From assembly GCA_030737835.1 (NCBI GenBank), contig JAUJYN010000030.1, positions 1,566,057 through 1,630,056 of the forward strand: 64,000 bases of DNA. Direction: 5' to 3'. The position numbers were made by a program, and so were the translations under genes. The notes beneath the pieces are model-generated. The model did no database searches and had not been told where the DNA came from. It saw only the letters and a program-made list of their open reading frames with translations. Origin of the DNA: Acorus gramineus. Taxonomy: Eukaryota; Streptophyta; Magnoliopsida; Acorales; Acoraceae. Below are positions 1-10,446 of the stretch, piece after piece. Position 1 is the stretch's first letter. Every line of letters begins with the position of its first letter.

Positions 1-370
1 GAAGAAATTTAGGTGCGGCCCTAGGCCAACTCATAAAATGGAGCCTTATATATGTATATTAAAATATTTAAGTGAATTTTTTTAACCATATTAATAATAA
101 AAAAATCAAGACTAAATAAAAATGATAACACTGATTAAAAAATAAAATGTTACAAAAAATATTCATGGAGTTTTTCTTTTAAAAAGAAATAAAAATCATA
201 AAAATAAGATCATTTCTCTAAATAAAAAAAATCCCCATAAAATAAGGATAGATTAAAAACATAACAAATATAAAAAAGATGTATTTGACATTTTAAAAAA
301 AAATTAAAAAATAATTTGCATAATGATATCAATAAGGATACATTTTTAAATAAAAAATTAACATTAAGGT
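1..370. other. AT-rich flank, no gene seen
   Basis: Very AT-rich sequence with many A and T runs lies left of the Tat LTR. I see no coding frame, RNA gene or recognisable repeat end. The last five bases before the LTR (AAGGT) would be its left target duplication, but the right copy is not in the window. Confidence 0.6.
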
Positions 371-1275
371 TGTGGAGGTAAAAATCCTCACCACGACACG
401 TGTCATATCAGGGATGACGTGTCACAGCAGGACGGATGTGGGCCTACCATGGGACCCGCAAATATGAATTCCAATCCTTAGTCATGATGACTCTCCCGAA
501 TGTGCTGACACAACTAGATCCAGGGTCTAGTCGGGCAGTCAGACACCTCAAAAACGAGTAGTCTAAGGCACAACCAGACACGAGATCTAGTCGATCGACC
601 TTACTCCTCAAAAACGAGCAGTCTAAGGCATGACCAGACACGAGGTTTGGTTGGTCGACCTTACTCATCGAAAGCGAGTAGTCTAAGGCAGGACCAGACA
701 CGAGGTCTGGTCAGTCGACCTTACTAATCGAAAGCGAGCAGTCTAAGGCACGACCAGACACGAGGTCTGGTTGGTCGACCTTACTCCTTGCGAGCATGCT
801 ATGAAACGTACGGGCAAGCATATCAAGAGTCCCCGAGCAGAATGAAGAAATGGTCAGAAGATCACTAACGCCTATAACTGCGAAGGTGACACTTAAGGCC
901 CACTACCAGCAAAACGTGGTAATCAAGAACTGATGTGGAGCATAGATGCTGAGGGAGTTTCCTTGGAAAAAAGCCCACTAAACACTTAGTGGATGGCGGT
1001 TACAAGGGCAATAAAGGAACTACGTGTGACTTGATTCCCAAGGGGTACGTAGGCAGCATATAAACAGGTCACGCGATAGCACTCTAAAGGCACAGTCAAG
1101 CAGAGTTAGACAATCAAGCACAGTTAATCATTGGGAGTCATTGTGAGTTATTGTGTGTCATTTTTTCTATACAGTCATTGAGAGAGTAAAAACATAACCC
1201 AAAAATTCATATAGTTCAAGTTCATTTTCCAAAAAGATTTATAAATTTAACTGAAGGAGGAAAATATCCACCTCA
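371..1275 (+). repeat. 5' LTR of a Tat-lineage gypsy element
   Basis: A sequence of about 905 bp starts TGTGGAGG and ends in CCTCA, directly before a primer-binding site (TTGGTGCCGTCTGTGGGA from 1278), which fixes its right end. The left end is chosen from the TG dinucleotide and the end of the AT-rich flank, so it is less certain. It contains a 60-bp tandem array. Its partner 3' LTR is not visible here. Family assignment comes from the gag that follows. Confidence 0.65.
541..790 (+). repeat. 60-bp tandem repeat in Tat LTR
   Basis: Four successive copies of a 60-bp unit contain GAGYAGTCTAAGGCA and ACCAGACACGAG at constant spacing, with starts near 541, 601, 661 and 721. Copies differ at several positions, so the array is not recent. 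Such arrays are common in LTR U3 regions; a promoter role is only a guess. Confidence 0.85.
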
Positions 1276-1277
1276 GT

Positions 1278-1295
1278 TTGGTGCCGTCTGTGGGA
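1278..1295 (+). other. primer-binding site of the Tat element
   Basis: TTGGTGCCGTCTGTGGGA follows the LTR end by two bases. This type of sequence (TGGYGCCGTCTGTGGGA) is the usual primer site of plant Tat/Ogre-type gypsy elements. Confidence 0.75.
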
Positions 1296-1322
1296 TACTG
1301 AAACAAAAGGCCAGTGTCCGCA

Positions 1323-1722
1323 ATGTTAGATCCTCGTGACACCAATGCAGGAGGACGACAAGAACACAACGTTCTCCCATCCGATGCTGCTGATGGCTCA
1401 CCAGAAACCCTGGTTAGTCAGGTCCAGGACCTCAGGCGGGTAATGGAGTCCACACAAGAAACTCTATTTACCCGTCTATAGGGATCAATGTAGCAGATGA
1501 TCGAAGCCTCGATGCAACAGTTCTATACGGACATGCATCGACAACAGCTAGTCTAAGAGGAAATTCGGCCACCGCCTCCTGTATTGCCCAACCCCTTGAC
1601 CGTCAATGCCGAAGGCTCGGAGGCAAGTACCTCTTCCTCCATACAAAGGCAGCGACCTCGTCTGCGTTCTTGCACTCCTCGAGCGAGTCGACGACCTCAT
1701 GAAGAGCAGAGGCGCGGGCGCT
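1323..1722 (+). pseudogene. Tat gag, N-terminal part (broken)
   Basis: A reading frame opens with ATG at 1323 about 30 bp after the primer site and runs in one frame to the solo-LTR insertion at 1723. It is interrupted by TAG near 1479 and two further stops. The last part is rich in Arg and Ser (RSCTPRASRRPHEEQRRG), as in the disordered head of Tat Gag. After removal of the inserted LTR and one copy of CACCT, the same frame continues at 24265. The frame is therefore one gag gene split by insertion. It is not functional. Confidence 0.75.
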
Positions 1723-1727
1723 CACCT
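1723..1727. repeat. target duplication CACCT, left copy
   Basis: CACCT directly precedes the TG of the family B solo LTR. An identical CACCT follows its terminal CA at 24260-24264. A five-base duplication is the gypsy norm. Confidence 0.92.
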
Positions 1728-2514
1728 TGTTATGCCTGTGTCATTTGGAGCCATTTTGGTTAAGCCTTGGTCACATCTGGGTCATTCAGGGCCTTTTTCT
1801 TTTTTTCGATCGGAGTCGCTAAAATTTTAGCTTTTAGCCACCTGCGGGAGTTAGAGTACTCTGATTGGAAATCTAATTGCATATTATGGGTCCTGGTACC
1901 GTTTAGTACTACCCATAAAAATTTTATCGAATTCCGGTAACGTTTTGAAAAATATGCAGTTTCGAATCGCATCCGGGTTTGGCCGTTACTGGATTTCGGT
2001 GGGCGAGATATTTTCGAGTGTGTGGTGCTTCTCCGCACGCTTCCCAATAAAGCAAAAATAAGTGGTTGAGTGAGGGTGAGCCTAACCCTAACCTCACCAC
2101 CCCCTTATGGTCACCCCAAAACACTATTTGGGCATGGGAATTTTGCCCTCTCTCTCTCCCCCCCTCTCTCCCAACTCGTGGATCTCTCTTTCTCTCCCTC
2201 TCTTGGTCTCTTTTTCCTCTCTTTGTGTGTGGAGAAGGAGGAGGAAGAAGCAAAGGAAGGAGAAGGTGAAGGAGAAGATGAATAGTGTATGAAGGGATGA
2301 TCTAGCTAGGGTGAGTTTGTGTGTGTGTATGTGTTGTTGTTTCTTTCCCTTCTCCATCTCCAACCCTCTCATGCCTCCCCTCATGTTTTCCTCTGTTTTT
2401 CAGCCAAGAAGGGCTGGTGGAGAGGCTGAAGAGATGGTGGTAGTGGTGGTGGTGGTTGAGGTGGTCGTGGGTGTGTCGATAACCCCGCATCTCCCCATTT
2501 CCCTCCCCGTGTCG

Positions 2515-3033
2515 GTAAGGCAGCTCACTGTCTCTTAAAGATCTCAGTGAATCTAGTACTTAGAGGCATATTTTTAGGATTATGTCTTCTTATGATTTGA
2601 TCATCTATGTGTCTAGTTGTTATATATGAAATTTGGGGTCATTATGATATCTGTGGTGTAAGTTAGAACCAGTTTTGCATGGCCTGTCCAGATTCGCGTA
2701 GGAATTGACCTGCTTCTGGAAATAATTTGTTTCGGGCTTGTAGAGGCAAAATTAGGTTCTAATGTCTTCATGGATTATGATCCCAGAATATCAGAGAATG
2801 TGCATGATTTATTTCATAATTTTTGGAAGTGTATTGGGTGCTGTGGAGACCAATTAGTAGGGCTGGTTGCAGCAGGTTTGGCAGTTTTGCTTGGTTGAGT
2901 GTCAAGGAGTTGTTTGCATGTGTTTTGGGTGATAATATGGAAGTATCAGGGGCTAGGGCCTTCATGAAGTAGGCTTATATGTGTGATAGGAGGTTCCATA
3001 TTTTAATTGTGGATCATTGGTTGTGTTTTGCAG
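2515..3033 (+). other. putative leader intron of the family B solo LTR
   Basis: A consensus donor (CGGTAAGG) and acceptor (TTGTGTTTTGCAG followed by ATCT) stand where the other long LTRs in the window have theirs. The block between is AT-rich here but GC-rich in family A LTRs, while the flanks are alike. This is inference from pattern only; no transcript evidence is available. Confidence 0.45.
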
Positions 3034-3957
3034 ATCTCGTAGACCGGACGCGCGACGATCCGGGTATCTGTGAGTGGTTTGATCCAATCCCCCCCCCCTC
3101 GAGATGCGCTCGACGCGCGTAGTCGTGCGTCGCGCATCGATGGGGCATCCTAGCTATACTACTTGTGTAGATAAGTAGTATGGCCATGCTTAAACTATAA
3201 TATGTTAGATATCTTGCATGCTAGGCTTATATACATGTATTGTATCCATGTATGTATGATTGTATTGCATGCGCCCCTCTAGTATGGGCATGTATTTTTG
3301 TAATGTGTATGGATGTATAGAATATGGCATGCCTTAGGTAGTATTGTAATACTACTCCCACTATATAAATTGGAATATCGAACATGATTAAGTCTGGGTT
3401 AATAACGGGCACCTGCCTAATATTCCCTTGCGATAAGACTCGAGGGCGTGGTGTAGTTGTTGCGCCCATGCTAATGGGGCAAAACTATGACCAGCTTCAT
3501 GAGATGATGATCTCTCTCGCCCTCTCCCTCTGAACGAACTGAGTAAGTAGATGCGATTTCCTACTCGACTCAGGTTCGTTTGGAATATTGGCATGCACCT
3601 GTTAGTGCGCGAGATCGCGCTTGACCCTTTCTCTTAAGTTGGTGATATCCAACGCATGTTTAAATTAGGCCTTGTGTGCTTATGTGATTAATGACCATGT
3701 ATGCATGTTGTATGATTTATTATGATGTAAATCCATGTTAGGGAGTGTCCCTATAATTATTAAATGATTGTGCATATGGTTCATGCACATAGCTAGATAT
3801 AAAATTCTCCTGGATATATTTATATGCGCATGTTAAAAACTGATAGGCCTATCTGGGATAGGCGTGGGTATGACCCGCTGTCGGGTTGTACCATATTAGT
3901 TAGAGCGCTAGCGATGTAATCGCCCCGTGCATCCGAGCGATGCACTCGTTTGGAATT

Positions 3958-6715
3958 CAGGGCGACCGTCCCCGGGACGCGGCAAGTGTATATATGATAT
4001 CAACAGTCTATACAGGAGGTCAATAACATACTCTAAACAACAGCTAAAATGACAACACAGACAAAAGCAGGGCTGACATGATATATACACAAATAGTGGA
4101 AGCTAAAAGACTGAGTCTGTAATTCAAAAACATATCACAGACTCGATACATAATCAACTGTCCTGTGAGAGCCAATATATATACAATGACATCCAATATA
4201 ATACAAACAGGTGCCCAAGCACGGAAATATAATACATACAATCAAAAAGGGATGTTGATGGCCTCTAACACTCGCGGGACGTGGCGCTGCTCCGCTACTG
4301 ATGAAATCCCTCGGGGAGCTCCTCCTTCAGATCCGACTCAGTGATAACTGGAGAAAAATATGCGAGGGGTGAGCCACACGCTCAGTGAATAGCACAACCC
4401 ATGCATCACAATTCATATTAACCACAATTAATTATTCAAAGCCTCAAAGTGGCAGGAACTACACAATCCAGTGGGTCGCTACATCGCCGACCCACCACAC
4501 CCTCACCCTCACCCTCACCCTCCAAATAGGTGACACGGTCTATTGGGACTGACTAGGCTGTTAATCACCCTTGGTCCACCGATAGTCTCTCCTCCACTCC
4601 GTAGGCCGCCTGGTCTACTCCCACAATTCAGCACAGTCCGAACCCAAATCAGGAGGTGCCTACTGATGGGAGCCCTCTGTCAGGAAGGCCTGTCTAACGC
4701 TGGGGTAGTCTCTATACGGATCCAACGAAGGGAAAAGAAACAGCCTATCCACACGTATACGATCCACTTGGATCCGTCGGCAACGCATCTCAACAACTCT
4801 AATGTCATGAATTCTTCAGAATTCCTCCAGGGCGCATAACCAAGATGCGGGGAACATATATTATAACCACCAGGTTATAATACTTACTAAGGCATGCAAA
4901 AAATACCATAAGTTCGCATTTAATTTAATAAATTAAACTAATAGGACACATGCATAGGTCGAGGCTTTCCTAGCATGAAACATGGTGTCAGGATGCATGG
5001 CTCTTACACATATCCTAAGGGTGCAAGTCCCTAACATACAAGGTCTAGGGTGGCATGCATACTACATACTAATCATGCTTGCATAGATTACATATTATAC
5101 AAGTTAATATTAAACTATGGTGCCCCAGGGGAGGACGGTACACGCCCAAGTGCATATAGCGCCTCCCTACTGGGTTGGATCGTCCCACTCACCAATACCC
5201 GGGTTGTCGCGTGACCGTCCGTCAAGATCTGCAAGACAGGTATTTAACACGGTGAGTAAAATACACAAATACATACAAAAATACACTAAAAATACCCAAC
5301 ACTCAGACAAGCGTACATACGGCCCGTACGCACGCGAGTCCGAGCACCCCGACTCACTCCCGAACTCCCCGGGCAGCCATACGCACGGCCACCCACCCCG
5401 GGCGCACAGCTGCGCCCCAGCCCGTGCGCCCAGACGCACTGTTGAGCCCCCTGCCCACATGCCCGGACACGCTGCCGAGCCCAGCCCGCCCGCCCAGCGC
5501 TGGATGCACCCGCGCGCACTGCGCCCCAGCGCAGTACCCACACGCACTCCCCGCTCGCCCTGCGCGCACTGCGCCCCCTGCGCAGCAACCGCACATCGCC
5601 CGCTCGCCTCACCGCGCGCACAGCACGCACTGCGCCTCTGCGCAGCGCTCTGCGCGCACGCCCTCGCACAGCGCCCAGCGCGCAGCACCCGCGCGCACGC
5701 CAGCGCACACGCACGCGTCCCCTGCCAGCTCGCCCGACAGCGCGCCTGCCCTGCGCCTGCCAGCCTGCCCTGCCTGCCGCCTGCGCCTGCCTGCCTGGGC
5801 ACGCCGGTGAGCCCGCATGCACCCGAGCCAACCCTAACACCCTCAACCGCCCCCAACAGCCCCCTCCAACTCCCCAACACCCATGCATAACCAAAAACAC
5901 CTCCTAAACATGCATCTAAACAAGAGTGGAAGGAAAGGAAACTCACCCAAAGGAGAGGAAGGGAAGGGAAGGAGATCGGGTGCTCTTCGCGCACCGAAAC
6001 ACCACCTCCAAGACCACCACCACCAAGGTCTCCACTCAGCCAAAGAGGGGCTGAAAACAGAGGAGAAGAGGGTCCATTAGAGGAGGAAAAACAAAGGGAA
6101 ATGAAGATCCAAGACCATGGATGGATAGATCGGGTCCTCACCTTCCTTTCTCCTTCAAGGGTTTTTTATTTCAACCACCTTAGCTAGGTCATATGGGGGT
6201 TTTAAAGAGAAGGGTGAGAGAGGTTTTGGTGGAGAAGATGATGAATAGTGGGGGGCACAAATCCTAGGCATGGGATTTATTTATGCTCACACACACACCA
6301 CACACACACACACCACTTATACTTAGGGCTAATTAATTAGGTTTAGGCTAGGTTTAGGTGCACTTTGACTTGGGTCAACCCAGCCACATTAGAAGACAAA
6401 AGAGTTGACCAAGTCATGGGCCCACATTGATCAAGTCAAGTCTCCCAATGACTTCTCGCTCGGTCAAAACCCGGATATGTTTCGGAACTGTGAAATTCTG
6501 AACTGTTACCGGAATTCGATGAAATTTTCGTGAGTGGCTTGAAATGGCACCAGGACACATAATATGCAGTTAGATTTTTAATCGGAGTCCTCAAACTCAA
6601 GATGATAGCTAAAAGTCCAAAATTTTAGCGGTTCCGATCGAAAAACGAAAAAGCTGAAAAACTGCCAGAATGGTCCAATGGTTACCAGAAGGATAAAAGT
6701 GACACATATATAACA
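3958..6715 (-). repeat. Tek-1 3' LTR (left), outer tip missing
   Basis: This copy matches the right LTR of Tek-1 (19998-22846) along its length and ends (in + view) at ATATATAACA next to a polypurine tract. The expected outer tip, TGTCACGCCCC, is absent. Host sequence GGAATT joins LTR sequence GGCGACC through a shared CAGG at 3958-3961. About 11 bp of LTR and some 45 bp of host LTR were lost, judged against the intact family B copy at 58519-60852. It carries the CCCTCA array at 4500-4520 and a GC-rich block at 5340-5830. Confidence 0.85.
5229..5946 (-). other. putative leader intron, Tek-1 left LTR (GC-rich)
   Basis: On the minus strand GGGTGAGT marks a donor at 5946 and CTTGCAG followed by ATCT marks an acceptor at 5229. 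The block between holds a GC-rich domain of short CGCGCAYTGCGCC-type repeats. The same pair of sites occurs in every other long LTR in which that region is present. The intron reading is inferred. Confidence 0.45.
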
Positions 6716-6729
6716 TTCTTCCCCCCTTA
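6716..6729 (-). other. Tek-1 polypurine tract
   Basis: On the minus strand CTAAGGGGGGAAGAA directly precedes the 3' LTR. The same tract precedes the 3' LTR in Tek-2 (15409-15422) and Tek-3 (47010-47023). It is the plus-strand primer. Confidence 0.9.
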
Positions 6730-6764
6730 GGAAATTTTGTCCTCAAAATAAAATACAAGAACAT

Positions 6765-7808
6765 CTAAGAAGGGAAAAGATGCAGATACGCGTCACGCAT
6801 GGCGTCCTCGAGCTCCCAAGTGGCCTCGGCACCGGAACGGTGCTGCCATCGCACCTTGACCAACTGGACGGTCTTGGTGCGGATCCTTTTCTCGCGGCGG
6901 TCCAGGATCTTGATTGGCTGCTCCACGAATGACAAGTCCGGCTCGAAGACGAGCGGCTCGAATGGGATGACGTGAGCAGGATCGTGGACATAACGCCTCA
7001 GCTGCGAGACATGGAAGACGTCATGGGCCTGAGCCAACTGTGGGGGCAGAGCTATGCGATAGGCCACCTCCCCAACTCGCTCGAGGATGAGGAACGGCCC
7101 CATGAAACGCGGACTCAGCTTGCCCCGCACACCGAAACGAAAGATGCCCTTCATCGGGGACACCTTCAGGAAGACATGATCACCAACCTCGAAGGCGAGC
7201 TCACGGCGACGACGGTCGGCGTAGCTCTTCTGACGACTCTGAGCGACTCGGATACGCTCGCGAATCGTCTTCACCCTCTCTGAGGTCTGGTGAATGATCT
7301 CTGGTCCCTCCAACTGGCGCTCCCCGACCTCGTCCCAACACAAAGGGGACCTGCAACTGCGACCATAGAGTGCCTCGTAAGGAGCCATCCTGATACTCGA
7401 GTGGTAGCTGTTGTTGTAGGTGAACTCCACCAACGGAAGGTGCCTCTCCCAACTGCCCCCAAAATCGAGAACGCAGGCTCGAAGCATGTCCTTCAGGGTC
7501 TGGATCATCCTCTCCGACTGGCCGTCCATCTGAGGATGAAACGCGGTACTGAAGTGGAGGTTCGTACCAAGGGCGTGCTGGAGGCTACGCCAGAACCTTG
7601 AAGTAAACCGTGCGTCTCGATCGGAAATGATGTTGACGGGAGTGCCACGGAGACGAACAATCTCGGAGACAAACAACTGTGCCAGGGTTTCCAGAGAATC
7701 AGTGAGTCGGATGGGGAGGAAATGAGCGGACTTCGTCAGTCGGTCGACGATCACCCAGATGGCATCGCGACCCGAACGTGACCTCGGCAAACCCGAGACG
7801 AAGTCCAT
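6765..7808 (-). pseudogene. Tek-1 integrase core, GPY/F and chromodomain-like tail
   Basis: This open frame of 347 codons begins at MDFVSGLP and covers the integrase catalytic core. The DD35E triad is complete: D22 (VIVDRLTK), D63 (IISDRDARF) and E99 (DGQSERM), with 35 residues between the last two. A GPY/F module follows at about 231-258 (SPRFMGPFLIL). The tail from about 305 (IKILDRREKRIRTKTVQLVKVRW, then TWELEDAM) is the reduced chromodomain-like end of Tekay/Del chromoviruses. The zinc-binding head lies upstream in the same frame but holds two stops (7878-7880 and 7827-7829). The annotated start is thus an internal Met of a larger pol. The core itself looks undamaged. Confidence 0.9.
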
Positions 7809-7809
7809 G

Positions 7810-8379
7810 GTGATCTGCTCCCACTTTCACTGAAGAATCTCAATGGACTGCAGCTTCCTCGCAGGGCGCTGATGCTCCTACTTCACCTGCTGGCATACTA
7901 AGCAACGGGCAACGAAACGGGCAATATCCGTCTTCATCCCGCGCCACCAGTAGCCACGACGAAGGCCCATGTACATCTTTGTGCTACCAGGATGCACTGC
8001 GTACCTCGAACGATGGGCCTCGTCCAAGATCTTCTGCTTCAGCTCTACGTCGTCGAGAATGCAAACTCGGCCTCTGAACCACAGGATCCCGGGCGACGCC
8101 CTTGGAGAGGACTATAAAATGTGGATCCTGACCCTGAGCCGTGCGGATCTCATTGAGAAGAACTGGCTGCACCACTAGCCTGGCCAAAAAGCCACCCGTG
8201 GGAGTCTCTCGAACGCTGATCCAGCAAGCAGCCTCCTCCAGAAGCCTCCAACGACGTACAGCCATGTGGGCGGCCATGCCCAACAGCTGCCTGCTGAGAG
8301 CATCCGCCACGACATTCGCCTTACCCGGATGGTAAGCGATGTCACAATCGTAGTCCTTCAGGAACTCGACCCAACGTCT
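7810..8379 (-). pseudogene. Tek-1 RNase H end, linker and integrase zinc finger (broken)
   Basis: The minus strand continues pol between the RNase H stop and the integrase core. [11 protein letters not shown] at about 8310 is the usual RNase H/linker end. The zinc-finger part reads [15 protein letters not shown] ... CLVCQQV, the HHCC motif. Damage consists of a frameshift near 8085-8105, TAG at 7878-7880 (probably from CAG) and TGA at 7827-7829. Both stops fit C-to-T changes in the sense strand, as expected for silenced, methylated elements. Confidence 0.8.
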
Positions 8380-10140
8380 CTAAGGCATGTTGAGCTCCGG
8401 CTGGGACTGTAAATATGTCAAGCTCTTATGATCAGTAAAGAGCTCAAACTCCTCACCATAGAGGTAATGCCTCCACATCTTTAGTGCAAAGATGATCGCG
8501 GCCAACTCGAGGTCGTGGGTGGAGTAATTCTGCTCATGGGGCTTCAACTGACGCGACACGTAAGCCACAACCTTACCGTGCTGCATCAGGACGCAACCCA
8601 CACCCAACCGCGATGCATCGGAATAAACTACGAACCCACCACTCCCAGACGGAAGGGTAAGAACTGGCGCTGAGGTGAGCCTTCGCTTCAGCTCTAGGAA
8701 GCTCTCCTCACAAGCAGGGGACCACTCGAACCGGACATCCTTCCGAGTGAGGCGGGTAAGAGGTACAGCTATCTTCGAGAAACCCTCGACAAACCTCCTG
8801 TAATAACCCGCCAAGCCTAGGAAGCTCCGAATCTCTGTGGGGTTCGATGGTCGCCGCCAATTCAACACGGCAAGCGTCTTGTTCGGGTCAACAGATATGC
8901 CCTCTCCGGAAATCACATGGCTAAGAAAAGCCACACGCTCCAACCAGAACTCACACTTACTGAACTTGGTGAACAACTGATGTCTGACCAAAGTCTCCAA
9001 GACAGTGCGGAGATGGTGAGCGTGCTCCTCCAGACTCCTCGAGTACAGCAAAATGTCAACGATGAATACTACCACAAAGGAGTCGAGGAAGGGCCGAAAC
9101 ACCCGGTTCATCAGATCCGTGAAGGCCGCCGGCGCATTCGTCAACCCAAATGGCAATACTCTGAACTCGTAGTGCCCATAACGAGTGTGAAAGGCCGTCT
9201 TCAGAATGTCTGACTCCCGGATCTTCAGCTGATAGTAGCCTGAGCGGAGATCGATCTTAGAAAAGACTCGCGCTCCTTGGAGCTGGTCAAACAGATCATC
9301 AATCCGCAGCAAGGGGTACTTGTTCTTCACTGTCCGCTTGTTCAGCTGCCTATAATCGATACAAAGCCGCAGCGAACCGTCCTTCTTCCGGACGAACAGA
9401 ACAGGGGCTCCCCACGGAGAAACACTCGGACGTGCGAAGCCCTTCTCCAACAACTCCTCCAACTGCTCCTTGAGCACCCTCAGCTCTGCAGGGGCCATCC
9501 GGTACGGAGCTCTCGAAATTGGCTCGGTCCCCAGAATCAGATTGATCTCAAACTCGATCGCGCGATCCGGCGGTAATCCCGGAAGATCATTGGGGAAAAC
9601 CTCGGGATACTCTGCCACGACCGGAGTCTGACTGATATCTGCCTGCAGCGGTGCGTCCTCCTGAGCAATGTACGCCAGAAAGCCCTCGCATCCTCCCTGA
9701 AGGAGTCTCCACGCCTGGATGGACGACACGAACCCCAGAGGGGCTACGTCACGATCGCCCACAAACTGGAAGGACCTCCGACCCGGAAGGTGGAAAGACA
9801 CCGACTTGGCAAAATAGTCGATGCTGGCGTGACTAGCTGAAAGCCAATCCATTCCCAGGATGGCATCAAAATCCGTCATAGCGAGCTCCACCAACTCCAC
9901 CGGAAACTCATGCCCCGCAACCACCACGGTACACCCTTGGTACACAGAACGGAGGAGAATACGGTCTCCTACGGGCAATGATATCTCCAGGATAACATCT
10001 AGAGGGGCGGACGCCAAGCCCATCCGTCTCGCAAAAGCGGGAGACACGAACGAGTGTGTGGCTCCGGAATCAAACAACACATTCTGAACAATACCTCGGA
10101 CCACCCTGCCTGAAGCCTGAGCCTCCTCTACCGAAAGCAC
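8380..10140 (-). pseudogene. Tek-1 protease, reverse transcriptase and RNase H
   Basis: This 586-codon frame runs in order: aspartic protease ([10 protein letters not shown], catalytic D24), linker, reverse transcriptase from about 205 to 400 ([16 protein letters not shown] at 252; [11 protein letters not shown] with D297; [12 protein letters not shown] at 329), and RNase H ([33 protein letters not shown]). The RT box that is normally F-I-D-D reads F359-I-V361-D362, so the first of its two aspartates is Val; one base (A to T) explains it. The frame ends at TAG 8380-8382 where Gln is expected. The Met at 10140 is internal: gag and pol are one frame in such elements, and a TGA just upstream (near 10151) separates them here. 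Confidence 0.92.
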
Positions 10141-10142
10141 TG

Positions 10143-10441
10143 CTACTCAGCCCTGAACAAACTGCGGCTGAGGAGTAGGGGCACGCCTCGTCGGCTGCAC
10201 TGGCTGTCTCCTCTGGTCAACACGGCCACCCTGTGGCTGCTGCTGCTGACGCTGAGGCTGCTGCTACGGTTGGCGCTGAGGCTGCTGCTGTGGCTGGCGC
10301 TGAGGCTGCTGCTGCTGTAGCTACTGCTGCTGCTGCGGAGGCAGCACGCGAGGTCGGCCAGCATCAGGGCAATTATACAAAATATGCCCGATGCGCTGAT
10401 AGTGGTAACAGCGTCGCGTCTCCGGTCGCCTGGCCTGGACT
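10143..10441 (-). pseudogene. Tek-1 gag, C-terminal part with damaged zinc knuckle
   Basis: Gag continues here after the Tek-2 insertion. The zinc knuckle reads CYHYQRIGHILYNC: the second Cys of the CX2CX4HX4C pattern is Tyr, whereas Tek-2 and Tek-3 have CFHC. A Gln-rich tract follows with several in-frame stops (from CAG codons), and a TGA occurs in [15 protein letters not shown] just before the protease. Without this damage gag and pol would be one frame. The role of Gag is to form the particle and bind element RNA. Confidence 0.8.
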
Positions 10442-10446
10442 GGCAC
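10442..10446. repeat. target duplication GGCAC, left copy (Tek-2)
   Basis: GGCAC precedes the TG of the Tek-2 5' LTR. An identical GGCAC follows its 3' LTR at 18797-18801. Removing Tek-2 and one copy restores the Tek-1 gag frame, which the homologous stretch in Tek-3 near 48655 confirms. Confidence 0.95.

Noticed and set aside
2265..2290. GATGAATAGTG in the family B solo LTR as a start motif
   Set aside because: It is in the opposite orientation to the start motif of family A relative to the LTR, so probably chance in purine-rich sequence.
5117..6141. Long Ala/Arg/Pro/His-rich open frames on both strands
   Set aside because: They lie in a GC-rich LTR block where stops are rare in all frames; no domain, no conservation of the frame between LTR copies.
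6972..7601. Plus-strand open frames over the integrase
   Set aside because: Antisense shadows of the minus-strand Tek-1 integrase.
8917..10087. Plus-strand open frames over protease and RT
   Set aside because: Antisense shadows of Tek-1 pol.
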